DNA of 41,980 bases, from NCBI GenBank assembly GCA_035653295.1, contig DASRCB010000152.1, positions 1-41,980 on the forward strand. The letters run 5' to 3'. Position numbers and translations under genes: made by a program. This DNA comes from DASRCB01 sp035653295. GTDB taxonomy: Bacteria > Acidobacteriota > Terriglobia > Bryobacterales > Bryobacteraceae. The notes under the pieces were generated by a model that saw only the letters and a program-made list of their open reading frames with translations, was not told the origin of the DNA and searched no databases. Positions 7,876 to 15,835 of this stretch are shown here, one piece after another (within the stretch, counting starts at the first letter, position 1; every line of letters begins with the position of its first letter).

Positions 7876-9810
7876 CTAGCCCCGGATCAGCCGCACGGCC
7901 TCAGCCACCGCATTCGGCTCACCACGTCTCGGCCCGCCATTGTCGCCGCTTTCCACGACGTCGCCCTCACCCGGCGCCAGGAACAAATTCGCCTCGATCC
8001 CGTGCTGCCGCGTATACAGGTCGTAGTAACGCCCCTGCAGAGCATAGAGCTCCTGATGCGTTCCACGCTCGACGATCCGGCCGTTCTCGACCACGAGGAT
8101 CTGGTCCGCGCGCCGAATCGTCGACAAACGGTGCGCGATCACAAACGTGGTGCGCCCCTCCATCAAGTACTTCAACCCTTCCTGAATCGCCGCCTCGGAT
8201 TCCGAATCGAGGCTGGAGGTGGCCTCGTCCAGGATGAGAATGCGCGGGTCGGCCAGAATCGCGCGCGCAATCGACACGCGCTGTTTCTGCCCGCCGGAGA
8301 GTTTGACCCCGCGCTCGCCGACGACAGTATCATAGCCTTCGGTGAATCGCTCGGCGAACTCGTCCACGCGCGCGATATGGCAGGCGCGCAGGATCTCCTC
8401 CTCGCCGGCTTCCGGCCTGGAAAAGGCCACGTTCTCGCGAATCGTTCCGTCAAACAGGAACGTGTCCTGAAGCACGAGGCCGAGCTGCGTGCGCCAGGAA
8501 TCGAGACGGACGGTCGAGAGATCCACGCCGTCTACGCACACCGCGCCCTCGAGCGGCTTGTGGAAGGCGGCGATCAGCCCGATGATGGTCGACTTCCCTC
8601 CCCCCGACGCGCCGACCAACGCCGTAACGGTTCCGGGCAGCGCATGGAAAGAGACGTCATGCAGCACCGGCTTGCCGGGCTCGTACGCAAAGGACACGTG
8701 GTCAAATTCGACATCGCCGCGCACCGAAGGCAGTGTGGCGACCCGCTCCGGATCGCGATCCTCGGGTTGTTCGGAGAGCACCTCATGTGTGCGATCGAGT
8801 CCGGCGAGCGCCTCGGTCAGCTGCGTCCCGATGGCCACGATCTGGAACATGGGCGCTACCAGATACGCCAGCAGGGCGGTAAACGCCATCAGTGAACCGA
8901 GCGGCATGTGCCCGGCCAGGATCGCGCGTCCGCCGATGTACATAACGCTGGCGCCAACGATGCCCATGGCAACCGTCGCGGACAGGCTCATCACCGACAT
9001 GGCGGTGAGGCTCTTCAGCACGTTCTGGAGCAGCCGCTCGACACCGCCGGAGAAAACGCCCTGCTCGCGCGCCTCGGCGTGATAACCCTTCACCACACGC
9101 ACGCCACCGAGCGATTCGGTCAGGCGTCCGTTCACCTCAGCGGTGATCTTCGCGCGCTCACGGAAGATGGGCCGGATAGTCTTGAAAGCCTTCTGCAGAA
9201 TACCCACGAAACAGGCGATGATGACCAGCGCCACGAGCGTCATGAAGGCATTGATATACAACAGCGCCCCGAGGGCGAGAATAGCCGCCAGGACGCCGCC
9301 GACGAACTCCACCAGACCGGTGCCCAGCAGGTTGCGGACGCCCTCGACGTCGTTCATGATGCGCGACACCAGGGTTCCGGTCTTATTGGAGTCGTAATAG
9401 GAGACCGGCAGCAGGCTGACGTGCGCCTGCACCTTGCGCCGCAGCTCGGCGATGAGGCGCTGGCCGGCTTTGGACAGCAGCTGGGTAAGAGTAAAGGATG
9501 TGACGCCCTGGATCAGCGTGGCCAGCAGCACGGCGAGAATCAGCGGGGCCAGGAGTTGCGGATGCGGCGGCTTGCCAAGGACGCGATCCACCAGCACTTT
9601 GGTGGACAGCGGCAGCACCAGTCCGCAGAGTTTGTTTACGATGATCAGCGCGAATCCGCCGGCCAGAAGCGCGCGGCGGGGCCGAATCATCTCCCGAACG
9701 TCCGGCCAGACCGAGCGGAAGCGCTCTACCGTGCTCTTCTTCGGGCCGGCGGCTATATCGCCGCGGCCCGGCGCGCGGGACGTTCTTTCAGCGGACATAT
9801 GGCTGGGCAT
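7876..9810 (-). CDS. ABC exporter, fused permease and ATPase (MsbA/lipid A type)
   Basis: 644 residues: a six-helix type-1 exporter membrane domain (about 45-335) followed by a nucleotide-binding domain. The ATPase motifs are intact: Walker A GASGGGKST (400-408), Q-loop Gln448, signature LSGGQ (504-508), Walker B ILILDE (524-529) and H-loop His560. It should work as a homodimer exporting a hydrophobic or lipid-like substrate; the exact cargo cannot be told. A tail of about 40 residues after the ATPase is low in complexity. Convergent with glgC; divergent from the DUF72 gene, about 100 bases away. Confidence 0.92.
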   Translation of the reverse strand: MPSHMSAERTSRAPGRGDIAAGPKKSTVERFRSVWPDVREMIRPRRALLAGGFALIIVNKLCGLVLPLSTKVLVDRVLGKPPHPQLLAPLILAVLLATLIQGVTSFTLTQLLSKAGQRLIAELRRKVQAHVSLLPVSYYDSNKTGTLVSRIMNDVEGVRNLLGTGLVEFVGGVLAAILALGALLYINAFMTLVALVIIACFVGILQKAFKTIRPIFRERAKITAEVNGRLTESLGGVRVVKGYHAEAREQGVFSGGVERLLQNVLKSLTAMSVMSLSATVAMGIVGASVMYIGGRAILAGHMPLGSLMAFTALLAYLVAPMFQIVAIGTQLTEALAGLDRTHEVLSEQPEDRDPERVATLPSVRGDVEFDHVSFAYEPGKPVLHDVSFHALPGTVTALVGASGGGKSTIIGLIAAFHKPLEGAVCVDGVDLSTVRLDSWRTQLGLVLQDTFLFDGTIRENVAFSRPEAGEEEILRACHIARVDEFAERFTEGYDTVVGERGVKLSGGQKQRVSIARAILADPRILILDEATSSLDSESEAAIQEGLKYLMEGRTTFVIAHRLSTIRRADQILVVENGRIVERGTHQELYALQGRYYDLYTRQHGIEANLFLAPGEGDVVESGDNGGPRRGEPNAVAEAVRLIRG

Positions 9811-9911
9811 TCGATACTTTGATGACGGCGCGCGGTCCGCGGAATCGGCCAGTAGACCTGCTCGAACGAGCAGGCGCGCGTGAAGACCCCCTTCCGATTT
9901 ACCATACCGGA

Positions 9912-10619
9912 ATGGCGCGGCTTTTCTGCGGCACCTCCGGTTTTGCCTACACCTCGTGGAAACCCGAGTTTTACCCCGACAAACTCCCTGCGAAGAAGTT
10001 CCTGAACCATTATGCCGGGAGGCTGAACGCGGTGGAGATTAACTATACCTTTCGCCGGCTGCCCTCGGCGTCCACGCTCGAAAGCTGGTTACGCGAAACA
10101 CCACACGGTTTCCTGTTCTGTCCCAAGGCGCACATGCGCATTACCCACGTGCAGCGGCTCCAAGCGAGCGAATTCACGGGCGTCTTTTTCAAGGCCATCG
10201 ACCCGCTGCGAATCGCGCAACGCCTGGGTCCCGTTTTGTTCCAGCTGCCGCCGCAGTTCCGTTCCGATGCGGCGTGTCTGGAGCGGTTCCTGAGTGAGTT
10301 GCCGAGCGATATCCGGTGTGCGTTCGAGTTCCGGCACGATTCCTGGTTGACTGACGAGGTCTACGATATTCTGCGGCGGCACGGCGTGGCGCTGTGCCTG
10401 GCGGAATCGGAGAAACTGGTCATCCCGCACGTGGTCACGGCGGATTTCGTCTATTCGCGGCTGCGCAAGGGCGAGTACAGCGACGAGGAGCGGCGCGAAA
10501 TCGCGGAGCGCGCGCGCGGGGTGCTGAACGGCGGCCGCGACATGTATGTCTTCTTCAAGCACGAGGAAACCGCCGCGGGCGCACTATACGCGGAAGAACT
10601 TCTCAGAGCCGCCGCGTAA
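9912..10619 (+). CDS. DUF72 (YecE-family) protein
   Basis: About 235 residues with the DUF72 TIM-barrel-like pattern: FCGTSGFAYTSWKPEFYP near the N-terminus, VEINYTFRRLPS (41-52), FLFCPKAHMRITH, GPVLFQLPPQF, and CAFEFRHDSW. The ATG at 9912 is chosen because the domain begins directly after it; an upstream start at 9819 would add 31 residues unlike the family. The biochemical role of DUF72 is not firmly established. Cytosolic, probably monocistronic. Confidence 0.88.
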   Translation: MARLFCGTSGFAYTSWKPEFYPDKLPAKKFLNHYAGRLNAVEINYTFRRLPSASTLESWLRETPHGFLFCPKAHMRITHVQRLQASEFTGVFFKAIDPLRIAQRLGPVLFQLPPQFRSDAACLERFLSELPSDIRCAFEFRHDSWLTDEVYDILRRHGVALCLAESEKLVIPHVVTADFVYSRLRKGEYSDEERREIAERARGVLNGGRDMYVFFKHEETAAGALYAEELLRAAA

Positions 10620-10709
10620 TTCCGCCAGCCGGCCTATCGATTTGTTGGCAATAACCAGGACTCGGGGGAGTGGCATCGCGCAAGTACTATGACCAGTTTC
10701 GACTTACAG

Positions 10710-10719
10710 CACTATAGTG
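10710..10719. promoter_or_regulatory. Perfect 10-bp palindrome in a 207-base intergenic region
   Basis: CACTATAGTG is a perfect palindrome and contains TATAGT, a near-consensus -10 hexamer, in an intergenic region (10620-10826) that otherwise holds nothing I recognise. ATGACC, 18 bases upstream, is a poor -35. There is no convincing gene to its right on the plus strand, so it may be a small-RNA promoter, an operator or chance. Confidence 0.25.
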
Positions 10720-10826
10720 TGTCCCGGTACAAGAGTTCTCTAAAGCGGCATTCGCCCCGGCCCAACGACTGTTTCATGTCGATTCGCCCGTCGGCGGCAG
10801 TCGCAGGCGGTTTTCCCTGGCCAGAA

Positions 10827-11372
10827 CTACAACATCAGCAGACCGCGACGCACGCCGATGGACACCGCCTGCGTTCGGCTCGCTGCGTCGAGTCGGTTCA
10901 GGATGGACGCAACGTGAAATTTGACAGTGTGCTCGGAGATGCCCATCCGCCAGGCGATCTCCTTGTTCGCCAGGCCCTCCGCCATGAGTTGAAGGACCTC
11001 GAGTTCACGCGGGCTGAGCACGCCAGTCGGGGCAGGCTCGACCGCGCTTGTCGCCTCAAGCAGAGCCGCGGCGTAGGCCGCCGGATACGCGATCAGCCCC
11101 GCGGCCACGGCCTGGACGGCGGCTGCAAGCTCTTCGCCCGTGCAGTTGCCGGGCAGTAAGGCTCGGATACCGCGTTCGATTGACGGCGGTGAGTCCTGCT
11201 CCACACCGACGAGCACGATCGGCGGTCCGGCCTCGCCGCCGTCGGCGGAATCGGCAACGATGACATCGGGATCGGCGTCGGCCGAGACCACATCGAATCC
11301 CGCTCCTCGGAGCATCGCCTCCAGTCCCACGCGCAGAGCGGGGCCTGCCACCTGCACGGCTACCCGAATCAA
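10827..11372 (-). CDS. NarL/LuxR-type response regulator with degenerate receiver
   Basis: 181 residues. The C-terminus is a clear LuxR helix-turn-helix: LSPRELEVLQLMAEGLANKEIAWRMGIS runs through residues 119-146, then EHTVKFHVASILNRLDA. The N-terminal part has the length and order of a receiver but not its chemistry. The acidic pair normally near residues 8-9 is replaced by Gln-Val-Ala, and the conserved Lys is replaced in LPGNCTGEEL (73-82). Asp41 is the only candidate phospho-acceptor. Ordinary phosphorylation is therefore unlikely. The start is a TTG overlapping the stop of the upstream protease gene (TTGA), so translation is probably coupled. It is the last gene of a three-gene operon. 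Confidence 0.85.
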   Translation of the reverse strand: MIRVAVQVAGPALRVGLEAMLRGAGFDVVSADADPDVIVADSADGGEAGPPIVLVGVEQDSPPSIERGIRALLPGNCTGEELAAAVQAVAAGLIAYPAAYAAALLEATSAVEPAPTGVLSPRELEVLQLMAEGLANKEIAWRMGISEHTVKFHVASILNRLDAASRTQAVSIGVRRGLLML

Positions 11373-12196
11373 GCGGCCTTGCTCCGCATCTGTTCGAGCG
11401 GGACCGCGACCCGCCGGACTACGCCGGATCCGCCGCGCAGGAATTCCAGCCGCAGCATCGACGGCCCACCATCGAGCAGATCGCCGAGGTCCGCGGTGGT
11501 GGTGAGATTGATGCCATTCGCTGCGACCAGAGTATCGCCAGGCAGCAACGAAGCCGTTTCGGCCCGGCTCCCCGCTTCCACTTCAAGCACCAGCAGACCG
11601 GTACGGATCGGCCGCAGGGTCACGCCCAGCCGAATCGGGGCACCGGTGCGCGTCAGAAATGCGATGACGGCACTCGCCGGAATCGCCAGTCCCAGGCCAC
11701 CGCTGACGACCATGCTGTTGATGCCGATCACGCGCCCCTGCGCGTCGGCCAGTGGTCCCCCGGAGTTCCCGGGCGCCAGCCGCACCTGCGCTTGTATATA
11801 AGCACGACGGCCCAGTCCTGCAACCGGCCCGAACCCGTGCACTACGCCCGTGCTCAACGCGCCGGAAAACCCGAGCGGATTGCCGACGGCAACCACCAGT
11901 TCACCGCGGCGCACGTCCTCCGCTTCGCGAATCCGCGCGGTCTCACGCGGCCTGATCGCGAGGGTGAGGGCGGCCAGATCCGGGCGCGCGTCCAGCCGAT
12001 GCGGCTCGGCGCGCGACTCACTGCCATCCCAGAAGCGGACCATGGCCGATTCCCCGCCCGCTACGTGCGCGTTCGTCACGACCATGGCCGGCGTTCCCGG
12101 CCAGATCACGCCCGACCCTGACCCCCGGCTGCCCCGCGCGCTTATTTCCACGGTGCACCGCCGGAGTTGCTCACCGACCTCTCCGATGCTGCGCAC
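11369..12196 (-). CDS. Trypsin-like S1C (HtrA/Deg) serine protease with PDZ domain, no signal peptide
   Basis: About 275 residues from a GTG at 12194-12196, which has GAGGA four bases upstream and lies one base after the previous gene's stop. Catalytic triad: His44 (VTNAHVAGG), Asp73 (RPDLAAL), Ser145 in the canonical APGNSGGPL. A C-terminal PDZ-like domain spans about 190-265 (LGVTLRPI, LLPGDTLVAANGINL). DegP and DegQ have a leader; this protein has no signal peptide or membrane helix, so a cytosolic site is inferred. It sits between a sister protease and a LuxR-type regulator in one overlapping operon. Confidence 0.87.
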   Translation of the reverse strand: MRSIGEVGEQLRRCTVEISARGSRGSGSGVIWPGTPAMVVTNAHVAGGESAMVRFWDGSESRAEPHRLDARPDLAALTLAIRPRETARIREAEDVRRGELVVAVGNPLGFSGALSTGVVHGFGPVAGLGRRAYIQAQVRLAPGNSGGPLADAQGRVIGINSMVVSGGLGLAIPASAVIAFLTRTGAPIRLGVTLRPIRTGLLVLEVEAGSRAETASLLPGDTLVAANGINLTTTADLGDLLDGGPSMLRLEFLRGGSGVVRRVAVPLEQMRSKAA

Positions 12197-12197
12197 G

Positions 12198-13097
12198 TTA
12201 TCCTCGCCGTTGCCGCTCGCCCGGCTTGACACTGACTTCGCGTTTTTCGCCGCCACGAAGAATTTCGAAGGGGACGTTCTGCCCCGCCCTGCCCTCCAGT
12301 GCATCCTGCACATCGTCAGTCTCCACCACGACGCGACCGCCGATGCCAAGCAAAATGTCGCCGGGCAGAAGGCCCGATTGCGCCGCCGGTCCGCCGTCCT
12401 CGAGGGAGACGATCATCAGCCCGGTTCGCTCCGCCCGGTTCCCTGACAGATGCGCCGGCAAATTGACCGGCTGCAGGCCGACGCCCAGCCATGCCCGAGT
12501 GACGTGCCCATTCGACAGGATCTGGTCCACTACCCGGTCCAGCGTCGCGTTCGGAATCGCGACGCCCGCGGCGCGCGACAGCGCGGTGGTCGCCATGCCA
12601 AGCACGTGTCCGTCGGCATCGACCACGGCCGCGCCTGAGGATCCCGGATACATTCCGACGTCCAGACGGATGTACTGGTCGATGCTGCCGCCGCGCCATG
12701 TCCGCCACGTGCCGCGAACGCCGCTGATGATGCCCATCGCCGCCAGGGTGCCGATCTCCGGCGCGCGGCCAACAGTCAGCACCAGCGCGCCCGGACGAAT
12801 CCCGCCGGCCGTACGCCGCTCGAGAGGCGCCGCAAGGCCATCCACCTTCACGACGGCGATATCGGTCCCGCTGTCCCGCCCGGCCACGGTGGCAGTAGCT
12901 CGCGTGCCGTCGGGCAGCGTCGCTGCAATCTGGTCGCCCTGGGCGATGGCGTGCTCGGCGGTAACAATCACCCCCGGCCGCCAGACCATCCCGCTGGCGT
13001 AGAAGTGCCGCCGGCCGTCCAGCGAGACAACGTGCGGCTCGGCGGCAGCGACCGCGCGGGTGACGTCATCGGAGAAAGCTGTAAGCGTGTTGCTCAT
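12198..13097 (-). CDS. Trypsin-like S1C serine protease with PDZ domain, variant GSSGA active site
   Basis: 299 residues, first gene of the operon. Triad: His49 (VTAEHAIAQ), Asp79 (GTDIAVVKV) and Ser154 in YPGSSGAAV, a change from the usual GNSGGPL although the nucleophile and oxyanion glycines are kept. PDZ domain about 203-290 (WLGVGLQPV, LLPGDILLGIGG). No signal peptide: the chain starts MSNTLTAFSDDV. It is probably active, but the altered loop may change specificity. Its stop codon is one base from the GTG of the second protease, a tight arrangement that suggests fixed stoichiometry. Confidence 0.87.
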   Translation of the reverse strand: MSNTLTAFSDDVTRAVAAAEPHVVSLDGRRHFYASGMVWRPGVIVTAEHAIAQGDQIAATLPDGTRATATVAGRDSGTDIAVVKVDGLAAPLERRTAGGIRPGALVLTVGRAPEIGTLAAMGIISGVRGTWRTWRGGSIDQYIRLDVGMYPGSSGAAVVDADGHVLGMATTALSRAAGVAIPNATLDRVVDQILSNGHVTRAWLGVGLQPVNLPAHLSGNRAERTGLMIVSLEDGGPAAQSGLLPGDILLGIGGRVVVETDDVQDALEGRAGQNVPFEILRGGEKREVSVKPGERQRRG

Positions 13098-13214
13098 GCC
13101 TCAAGGATGCGCTTGCCTGCCCCGCCGCGCCTCCCCAAAACGGGCAGGTCAGCGGGCCGATCAAACGGTTAGGAACGGTATCCAGGACCGTTTCAGTCGT
13201 AGTACCCTGAATGT

Positions 13215-13898
13215 ATGCGGTCGCTCCTTATTGCTGCAATCAGTGTCTCCACCGCTTTGTCCGTGCTCGGAGCAAAGCTGCCGTCAACCAGTGTTCGTGG
13301 TGAATATGTCGAAGCGCGAACGGCGGATGTATATACCGGTCCGTGTTTCGCCAATGCCGAAGTCGGCCTCGGCGGCGATCTCGCCGTCATGGGCTGGAAG
13401 ATCGACAAGGGTGAGTGGCAGGGCGTCAGCCTCGATGGCCTCTCGGTAATGGGCGTCGTTCATGCCAGCGGCACGCTCGGCGACGTCAACGAGACTGTTT
13501 ACCCGGTCAAGTCAGTCCTGATCGTCGATGACAAGGCCAGTCCTGAACAGCGGCTCGCGCTCCGCGATTTCGCGCAGAAGATGGGGGGTCAGCTTTTGGC
13601 CGACGTGGTGCACGTCGAGTATCAGCCCATCAGCTTCTCACTTGCGGATAACAGCGTGCACTCCATGAAGGCGGAGATGGTTGCCGGCAAGCTGGCAAAG
13701 ATCGCCACCCGTCCAATGGAAGGCCACGATCAGATCTGCCATAACGAAGAGGTCTGGTATCAGCCCCTGACTCCGGTGGATCACGCCATGCCTGCTTACA
13801 CCCTGGCCAACAGCTACAACGGTCCGGGTCTCGGGACTGCCTGGAGCAGCCCGTACAAGCGCAGCGCTTTCGTCGCCAGCTTCCACTACTCGGAGTAA
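13215..13898 (+). CDS. Exported DUF1326-family protein
   Basis: 227 residues. MRSLLIAAISVSTALSVLGA is a good signal peptide, cut near residue 20. The mature protein begins with the DUF1326 hallmark RGEYVEARTADVYTGPCFANAE, and continues with long alternating beta segments and Gly/Asp turns. The function of DUF1326 is not known. It is followed six bases later by the predicted start of the TPR membrane protein, whose ribosome site would lie in the last codons here, so the two are probably co-translated. Confidence 0.83.
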   Translation: MRSLLIAAISVSTALSVLGAKLPSTSVRGEYVEARTADVYTGPCFANAEVGLGGDLAVMGWKIDKGEWQGVSLDGLSVMGVVHASGTLGDVNETVYPVKSVLIVDDKASPEQRLALRDFAQKMGGQLLADVVHVEYQPISFSLADNSVHSMKAEMVAGKLAKIATRPMEGHDQICHNEEVWYQPLTPVDHAMPAYTLANSYNGPGLGTAWSSPYKRSAFVASFHYSE

Positions 13899-13903
13899 GC
13901 CGG

Positions 13904-15832
13904 ATCGCAACGCAAGCCGCCCGGAAGAAGCGCCAGCGGCCCGCATCTGCCGTCGTCGCACGGCCGCCGCGTTTCAGCCTGCGCGCCGCTGCTCCCTGGC
14001 TGTTCATCTACGCCGCCACGCTGGTCGCCTACCTGCCCGCACTCAACGGCGGCTTAGTTTGGGACGACGATCACCACCTGACCGCGCCGGTGCTTCAGGG
14101 CTTTGATGGCCTGGGGCGGATCTGGTTGCAACTCGGCGCCACGCAGCAATATTACCCACTGCTACACAGCGCGTTCTGGCTGGAGCACCACCTCTGGGGC
14201 GACGCGGTCTTCGGCTATCACCTGCTGAACGTACTGCTGCACGCGACCGCTGCATGCCTGCTCGTGCTGATCGCGCGAAGGCTGTCGCTCGCCGGAGCAT
14301 GGATCGCCGGATTTGTCTTCGCGCTCCACCCTGTTTGTGTCGAGGCGGTCGCCTGGATCTCCGAGCAGAAGAGCACGCTCTCGGGCGTGTTCTGCCTCGG
14401 CGCGGCGCTGGGGTATCTGCACTTTGACCAGACGCGCCGCAGACGCACATACCTGCTTGCCCTCGGTCTGTTCGTGCTGGCATTGCTGAGCAAGACCGTC
14501 ACAGCCACGCTTCCGGCGGCGCTGCTGGTTGTGCTTTGGTGGAAGTGCGGGCGCCTCGAGTGGAAGCGCGACCTTCGTCCGCTCGCCGGCTGGATCGTGA
14601 TTGGCGCCACGGCCGGGCTCTTCACCGCCTGGGTCGAGCGGACTTACGTGGGCGCGCACGGCGCGGACTACGTCATGACGACCGGCCAGCGCCTGCTGCT
14701 TGCGCCACGAGCCATCTGCTTTTACGCCTGCAAGCTCGTTCTGCCGCTGAACCTCACGTTTACGTACCCGCGCTGGGACCTCGATCCGCACCAGTGGTGG
14801 CAGTACCTGTTCCCCCTCGGCCTGCTCGCGGTGACGGTCTGGTTCGTGATCCTCGCCCGCCGCAACCGTGGGCCTCTCGCGAGCCTGCTGATCTTCGCCG
14901 GCACGCTGTTCCCTGTACTCGGGTTCTTCAGCGTCTACCCGTTCGCCTACTCATGGGTGGCCGACCACTTTCAATACCTCGCCAGCCTGGCCATCATCCT
15001 GCCGGTGACAGCTTTTGCAGCGGCGCACCTGTCCCGCACTGCTGCAAGGAACATTGCCGCGGCTGTGGTGGCGATCCTGGCGGAGCTCACGTGGCTCCAG
15101 GCCGGCATGTATCGCGATGGCGAGACTCTGTACCGCGAAACGCTGCGCCGCAATCCCACCAGCTATATGGCGCACAACAACCTTGGCAATCTGCTCGTAG
15201 AGATGCCCGGCCGCAATGCCGAGGCAATCGCCGAGTTCCGCGCCGCCCTGCGCATTCGGCCGAACAATGCTGAGGCGCACAACAACCTCGCCAATGCGCT
15301 CTCGCAGGATCCCGCGCGACTCGATCAGGCCATCGCGGAATACCGGGCGGCGCTGCGGTTGAAGCCCATGGACGCGGAGGCGCACAGCAATCTCGCCAGC
15401 GCACTCACGCGGACCGGCCGTGTGGATGAGGCCATCGCGGAAGCCGAAAAGGCCGTGCGCCTTCAGCCGAACGACGCCAAGTCGCACAACAACCTGGCGG
15501 GCGCACTGATTCGTGTACCTGGCCGCACTGACGATGCTATCGCGGAGTATCGGACGGCGCTGCGCCTTGACCCCGACCTGCAGGCGGCGCACTTCAACCT
15601 CGCCGACGCCCTGGCGAGGATTCCCGGCCAGCTGCCCGAAGCAATCGCGGAGTTTCGAGAGGCGCTGCGCCTCGATCCGGAGGATGTGGAGGCTCGCGTG
15701 AAACTCGGGAATGCATTGCTGCAGGTTCCCGGCGGACAGCAGGAAGCGGTAGAAGAGTTTCGGACAGCCCTGCGCATGCGGCCCGACTATGGCCCGGCGC
15801 TCGCGGCTTTGCAGCGTCTCGGCGCGCAGTAG
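13904..15832 (+). CDS. GT-C-like membrane protein with C-terminal TPR repeats (start uncertain)
   Basis: About 640 residues: roughly ten membrane helices, then TPR repeats. The reading frame is clearly coding before the first ordinary start (GTG at 14090): it encodes a basic tail (ARKKRQR), a helix (APWLFIYAATLVAYLPAL) and GGLVWDDDHHLT. That last segment matches the first-loop acidic motif typical of dolichol-phosphate-sugar-dependent GT-C enzymes (PMT/TMTC-like). There is no in-frame ATG, GTG or TTG between the upstream stop (13742-13744) and 14090. I place the start at ATC 13904, eight bases after GGAG; a base error in the sequence is the other explanation. The likely role is membrane transfer of a sugar to protein or lipid, inferred. 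Confidence 0.75.
   Translation: MATQAARKKRQRPASAVVARPPRFSLRAAAPWLFIYAATLVAYLPALNGGLVWDDDHHLTAPVLQGFDGLGRIWLQLGATQQYYPLLHSAFWLEHHLWGDAVFGYHLLNVLLHATAACLLVLIARRLSLAGAWIAGFVFALHPVCVEAVAWISEQKSTLSGVFCLGAALGYLHFDQTRRRRTYLLALGLFVLALLSKTVTATLPAALLVVLWWKCGRLEWKRDLRPLAGWIVIGATAGLFTAWVERTYVGAHGADYVMTTGQRLLLAPRAICFYACKLVLPLNLTFTYPRWDLDPHQWWQYLFPLGLLAVTVWFVILARRNRGPLASLLIFAGTLFPVLGFFSVYPFAYSWVADHFQYLASLAIILPVTAFAAAHLSRTAARNIAAAVVAILAELTWLQAGMYRDGETLYRETLRRNPTSYMAHNNLGNLLVEMPGRNAEAIAEFRAALRIRPNNAEAHNNLANALSQDPARLDQAIAEYRAALRLKPMDAEAHSNLASALTRTGRVDEAIAEAEKAVRLQPNDAKSHNNLAGALIRVPGRTDDAIAEYRTALRLDPDLQAAHFNLADALARIPGQLPEAIAEFREALRLDPEDVEARVKLGNALLQVPGGQQEAVEEFRTALRMRPDYGPALAALQRLGAQ
15124..15820 (+). repeat. 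Seven tandem TPR-coding repeats, mostly 35-residue period
   Basis: The 3' part of the membrane-protein gene codes for about seven repeats anchored by AIAEF/AIAEY, AALRLxP and HxNLAxAL. The spacing between successive anchors is 35, 34, 35, 35 and 35 residues, against the canonical 34; the extra residue lies in the loop (VPGR/IPGQ) between helices. The similar DNA sequences could recombine. Confidence 0.8.
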
Positions 15833-15835
15833 CGC

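Noticed and set aside
10689..11159. Open frame starting in the intergenic region and running antisense to the LuxR-type regulator
   Set aside because: No ribosome site or motif, and most of it is opposite a certain gene. The palindrome before it is kept only as a weak regulatory note.
12194..13097. The first protease as an inactive pseudoprotease because of GSSGA
   Set aside because: His49, Asp79 and Ser154 are all present with the flanking glycines, so activity is still expected.
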